Assembly (NCBI GenBank): GCA_007115705.1
Contig: QXEO01000869.1
Coordinates: forward strand, 682,001-746,000
Source: Dactylis glomerata
Lineage: Eukaryota; Streptophyta; Magnoliopsida; Poales; Poaceae
Length of the DNA: 64,000 nucleotides
Direction: 5' to 3'
The notes beneath the pieces are model-generated. The model did no database searches, had not been told where the DNA came from, and saw only the letters and a list, made by a program, of their open reading frames with translations. The stretch's first letter is position 1. Each line of letters begins with the position of its first letter. The position numbers and the translations under genes are program-made. Below are positions 10,159 to 21,543 of the stretch, one piece after another.

Positions 10159-11506
10159 TGTTGAAAGGACGAATGGTCTAACTTAGAGGGAGGTGAATAG
10201 GTTTTTACAAATTGTATTTCTCTTTTTACTAGTTTTAGGCTTTACGGAATATAAGTGTGAGCCTAATAATTAGGTGAGCAACCTATATGATGCTATGCAG
10301 AGTACTTCAAGCACGAAGGCTATCACAAAGGTAAATCACAAATAAAGGGACTCAGATAGAAATAACCGAGGCACGCGTAGACGAAGATGTATCCCGATAT
10401 TCACTCTCTTGGGAGAGAGCTAGTCACCGTTAGAGAGGTGTGAATCCCCATGAAGGGTACTCAAACGCCACGAAGGCTCACCTTCTTCTCCTTGAGCCTC
10501 CTCCACGAAGTAGGAGCCCAATCACTCGTGGTAGACCTTAGGGTGGTCTCCAAACTCTCATAAACTTTCCACAGGGCGAATCACAAGCCGAATGCCTCCA
10601 GGCGACCCTAGCCGCCTAGAGTTTCCCATAAACCCAAGAGTAACAAGCAATACTCGATGAACACAAGGGGAAATGAGATTTAGCTTGGTGGAAACGTAGA
10701 TCGGGGTCTCCTCTATCTTTCTACCAAAGAGATTTGGATTTGAGTAGGTAGAATGGAAGATCCTCAAGCTTTGAATGCTCTTTAATGGAGAGAAAGAATG
10801 AAGGCAAGGGCAACCTTATCCTCTCCAAGGTAGGTGAAGGGGTATTTATAGTCTGGGGGGAGAAGTAGCCGTTTGGAGCAGAAAAATCGCACCCAGCCGG
10901 CGCAAAGTCGGCGCCGCCGGACCCTACGCTAGACCAGCCGGCGCACAGGCTGGTCACACCGGGTCAGCACCGGGCGTTCGGCGCAGAGCCCGGTCGCACC
11001 GGTCCTGAACCGGGTACCCGGCGCGTGCCGAGGCTTAACACCGGGCATCCGGCGAGCGCACCGGCCCTGAACCAAAACCCTATTCTGGGAGCAATTTCGG
11101 TCGGGGCCCGGCTGCTGTACCGGGTGGTCCGGCGCAGAGCCCGGTCACGTCGGGTTCACGCCGGGTGCAGTTTTTCTGCTTCAAACTTCCTTTCTCCCTA
11201 CGAACTTTATCGAACTGTTTAGGCTTATTTGAGTGGTAGGTCGTAGAAAAGTAAAGTAGGTCACCTTCCCACTGAGCTCATCGAGATTACCCCTCTTAAT
11301 AGTTCGGAGTTCCTATGACTCAAAAAGGTAAATAAAGCGAAAAAGTAACTACCGCTTCTTCAAAGCAAATGGGGGGTCTCACAACTCCTTCCATCAAGCA
11401 CGGCGATCTAAAACCTGTGAGAAAGACTTAGCAAGACACATAAGATCGTCACTAGCTCGTGTGTCATCATTAAACAAAAAACAGTTAAGGGTAAAATACC
11501 CTTACA
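10159..11506 (-). repeat. LTR-like repeat, possible solo LTR of an unclassified large retrotransposon
   Basis: The stretch runs from TGTTGAAAGGACG to ...ACCCTTACA and contains the text AGAGGGAGGTGAATAGG near its start, which I associate with a widespread grass LTR family. A cluster of CCGGCGC/CCGGTCGCACCGG motifs occupies 10890-11165. A minus-strand TATA-like GTATTTATAGTC lies near 10850. No target duplication was found (GATCA on the left, CATGT on the right) and there is no coding region, so the element type and the exact ends are tentative. Confidence 0.4.
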
Positions 11507-13222
11507 CATGTTCCTCAAGCTTGTGAAACGCCCCGAGGACTGAACAACGCAGGTTGCTCGCGTTAGGATGGACTATAGCATCAAGGTCGACGTATGCGGC
11601 GAGCTTGTTCTAGGAACCGGCGTTCCCGTGGTGGCCGGCGGCCGGCAGCCACAATCTCGACATGGGGCTGAGCACGATCGGTTCTCTCAAATACAGCATA
11701 CATACAAACTTTGGATATGGGCTTAGACAGGTTGGGCAAAATTAATTAAATTACCTTAATTAATTAAGGGAAAAAACTAGATGAGTTTAAGGGAGAAGGG
11801 TGTACCGAAGCAAAGGCCTTAACTGATAAGTCAACTGGGCGTGTCTACCATGGGCACCACTTGTATGAGATCTGGGCATCACATGCGATTGAAGGATCTG
11901 GTAATCTGGACCATTAGATGTGAAATATGTGGCACAGATCGAATTTTCTGAAGTAGGTGGAATCGCAAATAAGACTCCGTTATCCTCTGTTTTTCTGTAC
12001 CCACAGGTTCTATTCAACCTCCCTAATCGGCCAAGCCAACAACGACGGGCGGGCGGCTCATCCTATACAAGTTCGTCCCCATCTGGTGTCGATGGGTATC
12101 GAGGGAGACGGCGACTATCCCTAACTCACCCCTTCTCTCATGAGGCTACAATGGAGTCCTAGCGATGGTGGCTAATGGCCTACAGCTCGTAAGCCAACTT
12201 GGGACGGCACCGATGGAGTGCTTGATGCGGACTCAAAGGCCCCTGTTTCCATCCCCAGATATTATCGCTTTCTTAACTGGATCCGCTTCCCCGTGCAGCA
12301 AGATCCCGATCCACACATGAATGGTACTGCTATTTCTAATTGCATGTTTTGTTGTATTGTTCGGATTTCAGATATCTGCTCCCGCACTGATAGCAATATG
12401 AAAGTCAAAAAAGAAGAAGAGGGCATAGTTGATTTTGGTCTTCAACGGAAGGGATTTCTTTACCCGATAACGAATTTCTTCAATGTTCACTGCTTATTAG
12501 TTGCCAAATTGTTCTAGTGGAGTATTAGTTCTGGATGTGATGATAAACTAAATAAGCCGTGGCACTCCTACTGATAATTTGCCATACAAACTGTTCCAGT
12601 GGAGTAAGAAATTTAATGCCACGCAAACTTTCCTGTATATACTCCCACTGATATTTTGATGGACACATTTTAAGTACTTTGTTGCTCTGTTTCGTTTTAG
12701 ACAAGCATGGTTCTGGGTGAGATAATCATTGGGATTTGCACTGATATTTCATGATTATTTCTTCTCACAGATCATGCCATCTCAGTTTTCAGATAATTGT
12801 TTGCTCATTTTTTGTGGTGTTCTGCTAGCTTGAGATGTGAATGTTATTTGGGTAATGAAGAAAACAATTCGGATTCTCACTGATACTTGCATGTTTGACG
12901 CAGTAATCACCTACTTGGGAAAAGCATTGTCTCTTCTTAGGTGTAGTGAATTCACTGAGAGAAAGCATCCTAGAACTAATCTCTGAAAAAGAATTGGCAT
13001 CACATAATTCTATCATTCCCAAGCTATTGCCCGATTCTGCAAAATAAATAAACGAACAAGCTGAAGCACACGTGTATGGCATGAAGAAGCATATATATTA
13101 GCACTATTGATACCAAGACTTCACCTGATATGGTTGGTACGGTACGTGGATTGGTCTAGTATTCACAGGCTGGTGATGGTGAAGTGGCACTAGTCTCCTC
13201 CATTTAGAAGAATAATACTGTA
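11507..13222. other. Interior of H3 with unassigned gene-like pieces
   Basis: Patches such as 11520-11690 (GC-rich, plus frame IKVDVCGELVLGTGVPVV), 12000-12330 and minus-strand 12825-13030 (frame with LSEFTTPKKRQCFSQ) have codon-like composition and look like exon fragments separated by AT-rich intron-like DNA. No frame is longer than 100 codons and I could not assign any to a family. No promoter or complete gene is visible. Confidence 0.25.
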
Positions 13223-13325
13223 TTTCCTCCGATCCATATTACTTTTCGCTAATACAGATGTATCTACCACTAAAATGTGTCTAGATATATCTACATTAGC
13301 GAAGAGTATTATGGATCAGAGGGAG
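13223..13325. mobile_element. Stowaway MITE (Tc1/Mariner type)
   Basis: A 103-bp near-palindrome. The right terminus reverse-complemented reads CTCCCTCTGATCCATA, the left reads TTTCCTCCGATCCATA, and both continue with CGCTAATRYAGATRTATCTA. TA dinucleotides at 13221-13222 and 13326-13327 form the target duplication. Length and termini match grass Stowaway elements. Confidence 0.85.
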
Positions 13326-13624
13326 TAGTTAATTTCACCATCAGCAACATAGAAATTAAATTCAATAGATTTCTACTAGATCTAGTCTAAATAGCAGCTC
13401 ACATTAGAGAAGGTTACTAACCACTTAATTGATTGCATTACATGTTTAAGGGGACCAAAAAAAATAAGTGCCCATAATTTCAGCACGTTTGTAGCTAGTT
13501 ACAGGCTGCACAAATAGATAAGGAACTCAACAGATTCAAGTAAAATCGCAGTGAAATGCGGGTGTATTAGGAGCAGGATATGGCATTTACAAACATAACG
13601 TACTCTGACAACTAACCTTCTCTT

Positions 13625-13870
13625 GAATATTGAACGGGCGATCGTCGGCGGCGGCCCAAGCTGGAACCACCCTCGCTAGGACTGCATTGTCGCCAGAAAA
13701 GAGAACGGTGTGGGAAGGATCGTCACTGTATCCGCTGATACACACCGGCACCAGAATGAGGCCGGACTGGTCCAGGATCTAGAGCCGCCGCCGTCGCTGT
13801 TAGCTTCGCTGATTTGGGAACTAGGGTTCAACAGAAGCGTGGTGGGAATGGGAGGGTACAAAATTATAAT
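13625..13870 (-). pseudogene. Gene-like exon fragment on the minus strand
   Basis: Minus-strand frame 13861-13676 is 61 codons and GC-rich. An alternative minus frame continues across 13690-13625 as GDNAVLARVVPAWAAADDRP. The composition and a possible donor near 13620 suggest a 5' exon captured by H3. I do not recognise the family. Confidence 0.25.
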
Positions 13871-14222
13871 TTAAAGGAAAATGGGGTCTTCTTTGCAAAA
13901 CTGTTCCACCAGCTCCAGAAAATCGAATCTGTACCACATGTTCCACATCCAGCGGTCCAGAATTGTAGATCCTATGATCGTACCTGATGTTCAGGTCTCA
14001 TACAAGTTGCCCCCTGTCTATCATCTTGCTGCAGTCGGAAGCCATTACATAAATACATCACATACATGTAGGAATAAGAAGACATCCACTTTCTCTTGCT
14101 GCATTGTACGAAATAACTAACAAATCCTTCCATTTTATTTTAATCTTCTAATTTACAAATACATTAGTTCGATGTTAAAAATGATGTACTAAATACGTGC
14201 GTTGCACGTGCAAGCTAACTAG

Positions 14223-14917
14223 TTTAGATAAAGGGAGCATATGCACCTAGATCAAAAGTGTATTTCCGAGTCTCGTATTGCTAGTTTAGAGAAAGTTACA
14301 TAGATATATAGTAGAGTGTTCCACGAGTGCATCGATTTGGCTCTCAGGCTCATTAGAGTTCTTTATTTTAAATATTCAAAAAATATACTAAACAACTTAT
14401 AAAATATTATCAAAAATATGTACTTATAGGCAATAATGTATACTTCAATTCTGCAAAGTCTCAATCTAAAATGCATTGTATTCTACTCTACATAAAAAAA
14501 ATAAAGCTTTAGATCTAGATATGTGAATAGTGTATATTTAAATATTGTTAGATTTTGTCTTTCTTGTGTAGCCCGTAATACAATTTATTTCAGATTAAGA
14601 TGTTGCACACTTAAACTATACATCATTACCTACACATATATATTTTTTCCAAAAAAATTTGAAATTTCAAAATGTTATTTTTCAATTTTAAAATAAAGGA
14701 CTCTAGTAAGCTTGAGCTCTAAAAAAAATTCGCATACTAAGAGCATCTCCACTAATATCCCTTAAAGTGTCCATTTAACTATGCCGGCATAGGAGTTTCG
14801 AGGCATCTATAGTACATACCAAAGATTTGGGGGTGGTTGACCGCACTGGCACCTCCAAAATGCGGCACTAAAAAAATTAAATGAAATTATTATTTTTTGG
14901 TTAATTTCATTCAGATT
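14223..14917. other. AT-rich intergenic DNA with a MITE-like terminus
   Basis: No coding potential. TAAGAGCATCTCCACTAATATCCC at about 14738 resembles the terminus of Harbinger-type MITEs of grasses (GAGCATCTCCA), but no matching opposite end was found nearby. Confidence 0.35.
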
Positions 14918-15370
14918 TTAGGAAATTTTACATAATTTGAATGAAAAATCTAATCTAATGGCAATAGTGGTTGAAGATGTTGTAATCATTGGTCGTCGCT
15001 GCGGTGCACCCTTATCACCATCGTTGTCCAACGAGGAGCCGATGGAGCTACATTCGCCACTGGCTTTCAATCGGGATGGCGCCTTGGCTTTATTAGCGCT
15101 GTCTATGGCGGACCACAGCTTCGCCGTCTCCGTGTTGATGGCTGCAGACAGATGCTGAGATGCGGACGTGGAGATGGCCACGCTGACCCCGGGGAACTCC
15201 TCTAGGTCTTCGGGGGCACGCAACTCCGCCTGCATTTGGAGGTGCGCGTGCCAATGCTTGTCTACCAGCGATGTTTCCTCATGATCGACCTTCGAGCGGC
15301 GCAACGAGTGGCCACTGGCCTCATGCGGAAGGAAGAGGCATGTCACGGGAGCTCTGGTCGTTGGCCTCAC
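14918..15370 (-). pseudogene. Unknown minus-strand ORF interrupted by element B
   Basis: A 150-codon frame runs on the minus strand from the B insertion site. It has a patch HWHAHLQMQAELRAPEDLEE and an Ala/Ser-rich C-terminal half ending at 14918. The same locus resumes right of B at 60189-60461. Just upstream of the insertion a 46-bp tandem duplication is visible (CTCATGCGGAAGGAAGAGG at about 15323 and, after B, AGAAGGAAGAGG). Either a degenerate gene or part of an unclassified transposon. No family recognised. Confidence 0.35.
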
Positions 15371-15376
15371 GCGGAA

Positions 15377-16121
15377 TGTCGTGGGAATTTAAAGACAGTA
15401 GCCATGGGGTGGCTTATCGAAGGGGCTCGACGGTGGTGACGATGGGTCTGGCTCGGGATTGTGCCAACGGAGACACCTCGGTTTACCCAGGTTCAGGGCC
15501 CTCCCGGGTAGAGGTAAAGCCCCTACTTCCTGCCTGCTTCGTATTATCTTAGACAGTAGCGATTACAGTGCTCCTCGAGCTATTCGGGCTAGAGGAGGAA
15601 GAAGAAGATTGGATCTCCCCTAGACTAAGGGTTCAGGCCCCCTTATATAGGCGGGGGCCTGGTTACAGGTTAGGTAGCGGTTCGTCCGGCTGCCGGCTCC
15701 TCGGCGGCGGCGTCCTTGGCGTGATCCTCTGACTCCGCTCTGACAAAGGCGCTTTATAAAGCGCCTTTCCCCTGGACCGGCATCTGGGAGGTATATCCCC
15801 TCCCTTTTGCCTCGGATCCCGTCGTGGGGAAGGGTCTTTGATCGCTGATTGGCTGAGGCCGGTCGTGGCGTTCGTCACTCCCGTCCTTGGCCTCTGTCGC
15901 TCTTGTCGGGGCCAGCCCACTTTCGGCGAAACAGCCGTTGGGAAGCTTTTGTCTTTATTGCCCGGCTCCAGCTCTCCTCGATGGAGTCGCCAGCCGGCTG
16001 CTGGCGCAGCCGGCCCTTCGGACGGAGCCGGTCTTCTCGTGCTGAGGTCTTGGAGACTCCTGGGACGCCAGCCGGCATATTGCTCGGTCCTTGGTACGCC
16101 CTATAAGTCATCCCCACGACA
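15377..16121 (-). repeat. 3' LTR of element B (745 bp)
   Basis: It runs TGTCGTG...CACGACA and contains a palindromic TTTATAAA box and a CTTATATAGG box. The partner copy is 59444-60188. On the plus strand it is followed by CTAGCCCCCG, the tract abutting the 3' LTR on the element's internal side. Confidence 0.92.
15745..15768. promoter_or_regulatory. 24-bp perfect palindrome with TATAAA on both strands
   Basis: The half-site AAAGGCGCTTTA is followed by its exact reverse complement, giving TTTATAAA at the centre and GGCGC/GCGCC arms. The copy in the other LTR is 59812-59835 and is also perfect. It could act as a TATA element in either direction; the gag-direction TATATAAG (59709-59716 in the 5' LTR) lies about 100 bp away. 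Confidence 0.55.
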
Positions 16122-16501
16122 CTAGCCCCCGAAACTGGCGAAGTCTCATGGGTTAGCATGGGGCTTCGGCGGGTTCTTCTTCTCGCCGAAGTCTTGCTCG
16201 TCTTCGTCGAAGTCCCAGGATTCTTGATTTGGCTCGGAAGCCATTGACCTCGAGGTCAAGTCCTGCGGAGCGTTACCAGCTGTCTCGGGACAAGCCGGCT
16301 GTGAGACTGATCCGGCTGGCGACCGCCACGCGGCCGTCCACCGTTGTCCAGCTCCTTGGGACTTGCTCCCTCGGCGACTGGACCGAGGCATCACTTGTCC
16401 GCGCGCTGTTGCGTCACATCCAATCGGCCCTGGCCCCACGATCTTTTGCGGCAACCACGTCGGTTGCCCGATCTTTATGCGGTCGTGGCTCGTGATGAAA
16501 G

Positions 16502-16545
16502 GGGTCAGTTGCCGGCCCATCATGGGTGAAATGCGCAACTGACCC
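16502..16545. other. Hairpin at the insertion site of element A
   Basis: GGGTCAGTTGC and GCAACTGACCC are perfect 11-bp arms within B, enclosing CCCATCATGGG. The last five bases of the right arm (GACCC) are the target duplication of element A, so A integrated exactly at the base of the stem. Confidence 0.7.
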
Positions 16546-17130
16546 TGTCGTGGTTTCGTCAACAGATCTGCCATAGAGGTAGGGGTATGGCGGTTTGTGG
16601 AAGGGGGTGAACACAGAGGAGCGATCCAGGATGGTGGTAGCACGAGTTTACCCAGCTTCAGATCCCGCGACGGTGGCGAGATCCTACGTGCTGCTATAAT
16701 TTACTATATGGCAATAAGTGCTCGATTACAATAATGAGGTTGGCTGTTTCGCTATGCGATTGGCCGTATGACTAGAACGTCTAACGTGCCTCAAGGGCTG
16801 CTCCACGCCGGGCTTATAAAGGCGCCTGGCGTGGGCTACACGTTGGTACCGGAGCAGATATAACTTGGAGTCCTAGACTAAGTCTTATGCGTGTACGTCA
16901 AGGTAACTCGCCATGGGCCGTCTCCGGATCCGCCATGGGCCTGTCGTCAGTAATCCGCCATGGGCCTGTCTAAGGATCCGCCATAAGCGCCTGCGTCCAG
17001 TACCGCCGTGGCAACTTCAGCAACTGGGCCGCCCGGTATGGCGAATCCGCCATACCACCCCTGATGGGCCACCCTGGCTTGCTGATTTAGGACTACGTCG
17101 CTGGTATACCTATTTGGTATATCCCCAACA
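16546..17130 (-). repeat. 3' LTR of element A (585 bp)
   Basis: It runs TGTCGTGG...CCCCAACA. The partner is 28711-29295. It contains CTTATAAAGG, which offers a TATA-like box on both strands. Just inside lies GTAGCCCCCA (17131-17140), the complement of the purine tract abutting the 3' LTR. Confidence 0.95.
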
Positions 17131-17511
17131 GTAGCCCCCAGGGAACTTCAAGATTTCCTTCTACATCCGCCATGCAGGTTTTTGGTGAAATACTTCCGCC
17201 ATAGCTCTTCTTCTCTTCTGTGCTGGGATGGCGGTTTATCTTGATGTTCCTTCTTCCATCTATTAATCCGCCGTAAATATCGGATCAAGCGACGTAGTTA
17301 TCTTAGCGAGATTTTCGGGATCCATTGGATCATACCGTGGAAATCCGCCGTAAATTCTGGTACGTAGTTCCTTCTAGGGCAAGGTTTTACAATGCATGCA
17401 CTGTTTTCGCCAAGTTACTTTTTTACCCCTGGACACGTGTCACCAGATTAGGGCTTCTGCGATCAGGACGAGCGGTGGTGATGGCGGGCACGAATATCGA
17501 GGCCCGGGGTC

Positions 17512-17519
17512 TATATATA
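17512..17519 (+). promoter_or_regulatory. TATA box of the A aORF
   Basis: TATATATA within GGTCTATATATACCCCGG lies 207 bp upstream of the aORF ATG (17726) and 380 bp inside the LTR, on the strand opposite to gag-pol. Transcription start would be expected near 17545-17550. Confidence 0.65.
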
Positions 17520-17725
17520 CCCCGGCCTCTCACCCCAGCCGGTTTACCCCTCATTCGCCCCGTCGCTCTCTCTCTCTTCAGCGCCGCCACGAGAGCTCCA
17601 TCTTCTCCAACGAGCCACCGCGGAAAAACCTCACCGCCGGCAACACTTTCCGCCACAAGCTGGCCTCGTCTTCCTCGTCCTCGCTTGAAATCTTGGAAAT
17701 TTTCACCGCCACACCGCTAACCGCC

Positions 17726-20700
17726 ATGGAACCAGAATCGCCTCGCCAAGCCTCCAAGTCTAAAGCTGCTAAAGGCTCAGCGCGGTCTTCTGATACAGAG
17801 TCCGCCATGCCAGAGACCTCAGGAGGAGACTGGGACTCCTGTAACATAAGCAAGGAGATTCTGTCTTCTCTGGAGCAGGAAGGCCGCATAGCTGCTAAGG
17901 AGATCTCGAGATGGCGAGTTGAACCTGGTGAAGCAATGCCAGCTCCTTCATATGAAGAGATCGTCATACTGAAGTCCCACATTGATCGTGGCCTCAGTCT
18001 TCCGCCATCCTACTTCCTGAAAGGCGTTCTCCGGCACTACAGGTTACAGCTACATCATATTGCTCCAAATAGCTTCACTGCCCTAGCGGGATTTGTCGCA
18101 CTATGCGAGGGGTATCTGGGTATCAGCCCACGCGGCGATCTATTCCGCTTATACTTTAACATCCGCCATAACCGAGATACGAACGGAGATCCTCGCAATT
18201 GCGGATCAATCTCCTTTGTTCCTCGGAGCGGGAAATCCTACACCTACATTGTCCCTCATGACTCTGCAAAGGGATGGCGGGGATCCTTCTTCTACCTGGC
18301 TGACCAGGCCCCTCCTGAAAGGAAGTTCGGCCTGCGGTCTTTTGTTGATGGCCCCGCCGAGGAGCAGGATAGCTGGGGCGTCATGGATGATTTTACAATG
18401 TATGATGAATGCCAATTATGCTCACGGCGGATTTCTAAACTTGTCTTCTCTGGACTGACAGGTGCTGATACCATCTACTGCTGGGTCTCACGGCGGATTC
18501 AGCCTCTTCAATACCGCCCAGCCCTGATGTGCGAATATAGCGGAATTGATGATCCTCAGCGCTATTCCAAGGAGGAACTATCTGCTGAAGAGATCGAGCT
18601 ACGAATCCGCAACATCATTAAGGTGGGGCGGGATGAGCCTCTGAAGCTAAAGATCCCTATGTATGAGAATGGCAGTTGTCCAAAGGTGAGTGTTTCTCCT
18701 TATTCCGCCATAACAGCTAATTTTTCTTGAATAACTTCGCATTTCTCCGCAGCTTTCTTCCCTACCACCATCCAAGCTGAGCCGCCTCGTCCGTTATCCT
18801 CGGTCGAAAGAGCTTACTGACGATGAGGACGAGACATCCTCGTCTCCCAAAGGACAGAAGGTGGCGGAGGAGGAGGTAGTGGCGGATGAGCCTATAACAG
18901 CGGTTCCGCGTGGCGTTCGCGGTGCTGGCGGGCGCATTCGAGGGCTAGGCAAGAGAGTCATCTCTCACCATCCGTCCCCTGCTCTTTGCGGCCATCTGGA
19001 CACCGTGCCCGAACATTCCGCCACTATAAATCTGCCAGAGCGGAAGTAAGGATAATCATATCTTGCCTTCATACCATGTATAACTTGACTATTCTAATCT
19101 GTGAATGTTTTCTGCGCACAGAAGAAGAAAGGTTTCTGGCCAGAAACCTCCAAGGGCCAAGCCATCTCCTGCTGCCATTCCACCTACACCGGACGCTCCT
19201 GCTCGCCCAACTGGGCCTTCCACTTCTTCCCAGCATGTTAGCAAGGTGGCGGATGCTCCAGAGAAAAGTACTGGACCATCAGTTCGCCCCGCTAAAGGTG
19301 CCAAGAAAGTGAGTTTTAGCGGAAAAGCGGTCCAGATGGACACAGGAGCTGGGGAGGCCTCAAAATGGAAGAAGAAATCAGAAGCTCTTTTCCGCCTTGA
19401 CAATCTACAAGAGGAGGCTAGTAACCATGTGTCATCTGCTATGGCAGCGTTTGTTCAGAGAACCAGTCTTGTTAAAGAGGTATGTACTCCCAGTAGCCCT
19501 CGAGCACCATAGCGGATTTATAAATCCGATCCGCTATGGGGCTTCAAGAGTGACTTCTGTAAGTTTTTTGAATAGCACAGCCCTCGAGCACTGGTAGTTC
19601 ACCCAGTGCTCTATAGAGAACTTTTTAAATTTCATACTGAGTAGCCCCCGAGCGTTATGGCGGATAACTATCCGGCATCAAGCTCTTAGGAAGACAAAAA
19701 ATCAGCATAAGTAGCCCCCAAGCATCATGGCGGATTCTATCCATTATGATGCTCTAAGAGTGACTAAAAAATCATCGTGAGTAGCCCCCGAGCGTTATGG
19801 CGGATACCTGTCCGGCATAAAGCTCTAAGAGTGACTAATACTTCAAATTATTTTGCCAGAACTACAAGAAGGTGGTAGAGGACCTGGTCCAGGTTGTCAG
19901 CTCACAAGAGAAGGAGCTGGCAACTAAAAGCGCTCTTGTGGCGGACTTGCAGCAATAGCTTGAGAATAGCGGTAATTTACTCAACAAGTCTTAATTCCCT
20001 TATGCTTATTCAATCAATGCTGTGCTGATACTTCCGCCATGCAGATGTTGCTAAGCTCAAGTCCACACTTGAGGGGGTGGAGAAAGGCCACACCATTGCA
20101 ATGGATGGGCTGCAGCAGCAGCTCCAGAAATCTCTGGCCGCAAACACCCTCCTCGAGGAGCAGCTGAAGGACCAGAAGCGCCATAACCTCAAGAAGGACA
20201 AGGAGATAGAGGATCTCCGCAAAGCCGCCGCTGATTTTGAGAAGCGGCGTGAAGGCTTTAACGAGCTCCTCCATCACTTCCAGGACAACTTGCTAGGTAC
20301 CATTTCTTCTTATAGCGTAAAGTTTTTTCAATTTCTGCTATGCCGTGCGTGATGCATCTTCTTTTTCCGCTATGCAGTCGCTTTGGGGCAGGGCGAGGCG
20401 GATACCGCCGAAGGCTTGCGCGCGGCCACCGACGCAGCGAAGAAGGAGCTTGATGGCCTTCTCAACGCTGGTCGCCAAGCATGCGGGAGCCTGCAGATAG
20501 CGGGTTCTTCCAACCTCTCCGCCCTTGCGCTTACCCAGAAGCTTCTGCTGGTGCCAGGGCTCATGGCGGACTGGAAACAGTCCTCTGCTCGGGGTGGTGC
20601 CAGGACTGCTCTGACCTTGGCGAAGGCCCACTATCCCGAGATGGACCTAGACCTGCTCACCTCCGGCATCCCGGAGAGCGGCGAGGACGGTGCGCCAGTG

Positions 20701-20892
20701 GACGAGGCCGCCATCCGGCAGAGCGTGCTTGGATACGATCAACTGTGTGCCCTTGGCACTCAGTTGAACGTATACTACGAAGCATACGATCTGCCATGGT
20801 CGCCAAGCCAGGCTTCGGCATCAGCCTCTGCGGCTACTGCAGGTGGTGATGGCGGTGACAAGGTGTCCTCCAAAGTTCCGCCGTCTTCTTAG
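17726..20892 (+). pseudogene. aORF of element A, six exons, one in-frame TAG
   Basis: Exons with GT-AG borders and consistent phase: 17726-18685, 18753-19045, 19122-19479, 19860-19971, 20045-20296 and 20378-20892. Exon 1 carries the putative gypsy-type transposon domain (GLSLPPSYFL, LQLHHIAPNS, ALCEGYLGI) and ends in a conserved SGIDDPQRYSKEEL region. Exons 2-3 are low-complexity with basic patches, exons 4-5 are a coiled coil (MDGLQQQLQKSL, EEQLKDQKRH), and exon 6 is a helical Ala/Leu-rich domain with a Ser/Ala/Gly tail. The only defect is TAG at 19956-19958 directly after a Gln-Gln pair (LQQ*LENS), most simply a CAG-to-TAG change. It converges on integrase with a 651-bp gap. The function of the family is not established. 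Confidence 0.8.
19493..19850. repeat. Array of five hairpin units with 3'-LTR-tract motifs in aORF intron 3 of element A
   Basis: Units start at about 19493, 19577, 19641, 19711 and 19781 (spacing 64-84 bp) with GTAGCCCYCGAGC-like text. Several fold strongly: CCATAGCGGAT/ATCCGCTATGG (19507-19517 with 19529-19539) and AGCATCAT/ATGATGCT (19721-19728 with 19746-19753). The unit at 19711 starts GTAGCCCCCA, identical to the tract abutting the 3' LTR at 17131-17140. The array fills nearly all of the 380-nt intron. Confidence 0.75.
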
Positions 20893-21543
20893 GACATGCC
20901 CTGCAATGTGGCAGGAAAAAATACTTTGCATCAATTCGGCCCCTGAGTGGTTCTGTAATTTAAACTTAAACTGCGTGTGAATGTTTCTGCACTGTGACTG
21001 ATCTGCTTGTGGCGGATCAGTGGAATGCTTTTGAACTTTTGCAGCTTGTTTTTTATGAAGTGGTTTGATTGTGCGAAGAAACTGCCAGGCCTAGTTTTAT
21101 GCAACTTGCAGTTTTTTGACATGCCCAAAAAACAACACTTTGAAAAAATTTCACGCGTAGGATTATGCGATCCGTCATGCGGCTCTCTGTGCTTGACTTT
21201 TCGTGAGATGGCGAAATCTTCGCACGAACAATCCGCTAGGGCGACGATACTTAATAGCAACCGTCCAAAACCCTGAGCAGATGGCGGCTTAGATCGTCAA
21301 AAAGTCACTACTCTGGAATCCACACAAAAAACATCGAATGAAGATCAAAACATAAAAAAGCTACGCGGACCGCTTATGGCGGATTTAAAAGAGACGCAAG
21401 TGCAAAGCACAATTGCGCAAAAAGATTCTATACGATCTAAAATGAACAATAAAGGAGGTAAAAGACTCAGAAAAATTAAGAGTGAACCAAATGCTTTATT
21501 TCATTGATCATATAGAGGTGCCTATTACACAGCTAGATAAGTG
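20893..21543. other. Gap between convergent aORF and pol genes of element A
   Basis: No coding frame of note. It holds the 3' ends of both transcription units, so their transcripts could overlap here. No clear poly(A) signal pair was identified. Confidence 0.4.

Larger units (their letters stand above)
7048..14222 (+). mobile_element. Probable non-autonomous Helitron H3
   Basis: The 3' end is convincing: a hairpin CGTGC-GTT-GCACG at about 14196-14208 is followed by about 10 nt and CTAG at 14219-14222, then host T. A candidate 5' end is TCTATACTTCTATACTAC at 7048, preceded by A, giving the expected A|T host site. The 5' end is uncertain because related termini recur in the tandem repeat just upstream. 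The interior contains several GC-rich gene-like islands and later insertions (hAT-like, Mutator-like, Stowaway). No Rep/helicase ORF is present. Confidence 0.42.

Noticed and set aside
16146..16643. 165-codon minus-strand ORF
   Set aside because: It crosses the A LTR/B junction and the hairpin, so it arose from the insertion and is not a gene.
19493..19850. Regularly spaced repeats as a CRISPR-like array
   Set aside because: Plant nuclear context, degenerate units without constant repeat and variable spacer pattern, and placement in a retrotransposon intron.
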